Position numbers and translations under genes: made by a program
Source: Crocinitomicaceae bacterium
GTDB taxonomy: Bacteria > Bacteroidota > Bacteroidia > Flavobacteriales_D > Sanyastnellaceae
Assembly: GCA_002729115.1 (NCBI GenBank)
Contig: PBWG01000123.1
Coordinates: forward strand, 3,920 to 10,236
Direction of reading: 5' to 3'
Length of the DNA: 6,317 nt
Shown: positions 4,390-6,317 of the stretch, piece after piece
Position numbering within the stretch: the stretch's first letter is position 1
Layout of the letters: each line of letters starts with the position of its first letter
The notes under the pieces: model-generated
The model's input: the letters and a program-made list of their open reading frames with translations, nothing else
The model's database searches: none
What the model was told of the DNA's origin: nothing

Positions 4390-5664
4390 ATGCTGACCCT
4401 TCAATGCCTTCGCGAAGAGAGAGACCGAGTGCTGGACGCCTTGGCCAAGCGACACATTGACGCCACCGCGACGGTGGATCAAGTCCTCGATTTGGACGCC
4501 AAGCGACGCGCGACCCAGACCGAGCTCGACCAAGTTCTCGCCGAGAGCAACTCGCTGTCCCGTCAAATTGGCGGATTGATGCGTGAAGGAAAGAAGGCCG
4601 AGGCGGAGGAGGTCAAGGCGAAGACAGCTGGACTGAAGGCCAAGACCGGCGAGTTGAAGGACGCCATGGATGCCGCGGAACAAGAACTCCAAGTGCTCCT
4701 AGTGTCGCTTCCCAACACCCCTTGTGGCCTTGTGGCCGCGGGCAAGACCCCCGACGACAACGAGGAGGTGTTCCGCAGCGCGGAGCCTCAAGCCGCTGGA
4801 GGGGCCGCCAAGCCCCACTGGGATCTTGCCAAAGAGCACGACCTCATCGACTTCGACCTCGGAGCCAAAGTCACCGGCGCCGGATTCCCGTTCTACAAAG
4901 GCCAGGGCGCCAAGCTGCAACGGGGCCTCATTCGCTTTTTCTTGGAGAAAGCCGACGACGCAGGGTACACAGAATTCATCCCGCCCCACATGGTCAACGC
5001 CGACTCCGGCTACGGCACGGGGCAGCTCCCTGACAAGGAAGGCCAGATGTACCACATGCAGGAGGACAACCTGTACATGATTCCCACGGCTGAGGTCCCC
5101 TTGACCAACATCTACCGGGATGTGGTGCTGCAGGCCGCGGATTTGCCCCAAAAGATTTGCGGGTACACCCCTTGCTTTCGTCGGGAGGCCGGCAGCTACG
5201 GCAAGGACGTGCGCGGCCTGAACCGGCTCCACCAATTTGACAAGGTGGAAATCGTCCAAGTCACCCACCCGGAAGAGAGCTACGCCACCCTCGACACCAT
5301 GGTCGACCACGTGAAAGGGTTGCTGGAAGGGTTGGAGCTTCCCTACCGCATCCTTCGCTTATGCGGAGGCGACATGGGCTTCACCAGTGCGATGACGTAT
5401 GACTTTGAGGTGTGGTCCGCCGCGCAGGAACGTTGGCTGGAGGTCAGCTCGGTGTCCAACTTTGAAACGTTCCAAGCGAACCGTTTGAAGTGCCGCTTCA
5501 AAGACGAAGACGGCAAGAACAAGTTCGTTCACACGCTCAACGGCTCTGCCCTTGCGTTGCCTCGCATCGTGGCCGCCTTGCTTGAGAACCACCAAGACGA
5601 CCAAGGCATCGTCATCCCCAAGGCCTTGGTGCCGTTTGTTGGATTCGACCGCATCGGAGGATGA
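4390..5664 (+). CDS. serS: Serine--tRNA ligase (SerRS)
   Basis: A 424-residue class II aminoacyl-tRNA synthetase that charges tRNA(Ser), and tRNA(Sec) where present, with serine in the cytosol; the length is normal for bacterial SerRS. Residues 1 to about 110 form the N-terminal coiled-coil arm that grips the long variable arm of tRNA(Ser), including a Lys/Glu/Ala-rich helical hairpin at about 40-105. The catalytic domain follows. It has the serine-binding TAEVPLTN (233-240), motif 2 CFRREAGSYGKDVRGLNRLH with the catalytic Arg (FRRE, 263-266), and motif 3 LNGSALALPRIVAALLEN with Arg392. No catalytic residue appears missing. ATG 4390 is chosen because the family begins near MLTLQCLRE. It has no Shine-Dalgarno. 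The stop overlaps the start of the next gene (ATGA at 5661-5664), suggesting co-translation with a lipoprotein of unknown function. Assignment is secure. Confidence 0.98.
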   Translation: MLTLQCLREERDRVLDALAKRHIDATATVDQVLDLDAKRRATQTELDQVLAESNSLSRQIGGLMREGKKAEAEEVKAKTAGLKAKTGELKDAMDAAEQELQVLLVSLPNTPCGLVAAGKTPDDNEEVFRSAEPQAAGGAAKPHWDLAKEHDLIDFDLGAKVTGAGFPFYKGQGAKLQRGLIRFFLEKADDAGYTEFIPPHMVNADSGYGTGQLPDKEGQMYHMQEDNLYMIPTAEVPLTNIYRDVVLQAADLPQKICGYTPCFRREAGSYGKDVRGLNRLHQFDKVEIVQVTHPEESYATLDTMVDHVKGLLEGLELPYRILRLCGGDMGFTSAMTYDFEVWSAAQERWLEVSSVSNFETFQANRLKCRFKDEDGKNKFVHTLNGSALALPRIVAALLENHQDDQGIVIPKALVPFVGFDRIGG

Positions 5665-6314
5665 CAAGGGTGATTTGCGTTGGCCTCTTGTTGCTGGCCC
5701 TGGGGCTGAGCAACTGCACGGGTCCAGGGCAACACCACCTCACGCCGTTGCGCGAGGCCGCTGCACAGGTGGATGAAGGCATGGCCCAAGTGGGCGCCTG
5801 GAACGTCGACACCCTCACCGCCATTCGGGCCCGGGTGGACGAGCGGGTGCGTGACCTGACTTGGCTCATGGCCGATTCCACGTTGACGTTCTCTGTGGAG
5901 GACGGACAACTCATCGGAGATTGGGCGCGGGTCAAGCGCCACCTGAAAGACGCCCCCCAGCGAATTCGTGCCCTGAACGAACAAGGCGCGCTGTGCAACA
6001 CCCAATTGGCCAACCTGATCGGGGCCATCCGAAAAGGCGCCGAAGTGGACGCCAACGGGGTGGCCATGGACGAGGTGTATTTCCAGCGCCAGGCCCAAAA
6101 CGAACTCAACGCCGTGGCCAAATGGCTCGCCTATGTGGCGGACACCCGCCGCTTGATCGACGCCGGCATGGTTCTCGAAGCCGCCACGCGGGCGCCAATG
6201 GACAGCCTCCTCCAAGCCAAACGCGCCGAGTGGGCCCAACAGATTGCCGTCGAAAGATTGCCTGGTCCACAACACTGTGTCGTGAGCTTGGCTTTGGGCT
6301 TCTGGTGGGGCTGA
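5661..6314 (+). CDS. Predicted lipoprotein of unknown function, coupled to serS
   Basis: I do not recognise this 217-residue protein. Its N-terminus, MTRVICVGLLLLALGLSNC, looks like a lipoprotein signal peptide with Cys19 as the lipidation site, though Asn just before the Cys is unusual. The rest lacks membrane helices and is mostly predicted helical: charged stretches such as TAIRARVDERVRDL (52-65), DWARVKRHLKDAPQRIRAL (87-105) and an alanine-rich segment at 148-195. It has two further cysteines (112, 206) and a C-terminus ending in the aromatic GFWWG. The ATG overlaps the serS stop as ATGA, so translation is probably coupled. A GGAGG lies directly against this ATG (5656-5660). At 9 bases from an in-frame GTG (5670) it would be better spaced, but that start would remove the only positive charge of the signal peptide, so ATG is preferred. 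It could be a helical periplasmic or outer-membrane lipoprotein; no function is assigned. That the ORF is a real gene is supported by the signal peptide and the tight overlap. Confidence 0.75.
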   Translation: MTRVICVGLLLLALGLSNCTGPGQHHLTPLREAAAQVDEGMAQVGAWNVDTLTAIRARVDERVRDLTWLMADSTLTFSVEDGQLIGDWARVKRHLKDAPQRIRALNEQGALCNTQLANLIGAIRKGAEVDANGVAMDEVYFQRQAQNELNAVAKWLAYVADTRRLIDAGMVLEAATRAPMDSLLQAKRAEWAQQIAVERLPGPQHCVVSLALGFWWG

Positions 6315-6317
6315 TGA
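6314..6317 (+). other. Possible start codon of the next gene, cut by the window end
   Basis: The lipoprotein stop TGA (6312-6314) is followed without a gap by TGA, giving TGATGA. An ATG at 6314-6316 would overlap the stop by one base, the same close coupling seen upstream. Only four bases are visible, so this is a suggestion only. Confidence 0.2.

Noticed and set aside
3541..4692. 383-codon minus-strand open frame across rplU, rpmA and serS
   Set aside because: It is antisense to three well-identified genes. Its Leu/Arg/Cys repeats are simply the complement of the Lys/Ala repeat in the rplU tail.

Overview
This window looks like an ordinary chromosomal stretch from a member of the Bacteroidota, probably a GC-rich Flavobacteriales-like lineage (GC is around 60% or more by eye). 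The lineage call rests on three things. The promoter -7 boxes fit the Bacteroidota consensus TAnnTTTG (TATCTTTG, TAATTTTG, TATTTTTG). Start codons mostly lack a Shine-Dalgarno sequence. The proteins carry lineage-typical variants: a heme A synthase with a long first extracytoplasmic loop, a CX3C heavy-metal-associated domain, and a ribosomal protein L21 with a Lys/Ala tail. The species cannot be named from this sequence alone.

Layout. (1) Positions 1-447 hold the 3' end of a class I ribonucleotide reductase large subunit (+ strand), followed by a strong bidirectional hairpin terminator at 468-496. (2) A three-gene minus-strand operon fills 501-2498. Read 5' to 3' it encodes a small metal-binding lipoprotein with an HMA domain, heme A synthase (ctaA, ATGA overlap) and a cytosolic thioredoxin-like/PRX-like protein (28 bp gap). 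(3) A 61-bp divergent promoter region (2499-2559) separates this operon from an EamA/DMT-family exporter (2560-3483, +). (4) The rplU-rpmA operon (L21 and L27) covers 3550-4308, with its own promoter and a strong terminator. (5) serS (4390-5664) overlaps by ATGA an unrecognised lipoprotein gene (5661-6314). The window ends on a TGATGA that may be the start of another gene.

How the genes work together. Ribonucleotide reductase (DNA precursors), L21/L27 (50S ribosome) and SerRS (tRNA charging) are housekeeping functions. The minus-strand operon joins heme A synthesis to a metal-binding lipoprotein and a thiol-redox protein, which fits a role around cytochrome c oxidase (heme a plus copper), but that functional link is inferred.

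No clearly new system, mobile element, CRISPR array or RNA gene is visible. The points most worth a second look are regulatory and small-scale: an 8-bp inverted repeat that exactly brackets the rplU -7 box, a serS -7 box lying inside the rpmA terminator U-tract, divergent promoters placed so close to their start codons that mRNAs may be leaderless, a His-to-Asn change at a presumed heme-ligand position in CtaA, and the uncharacterised lipoprotein coupled to serS.
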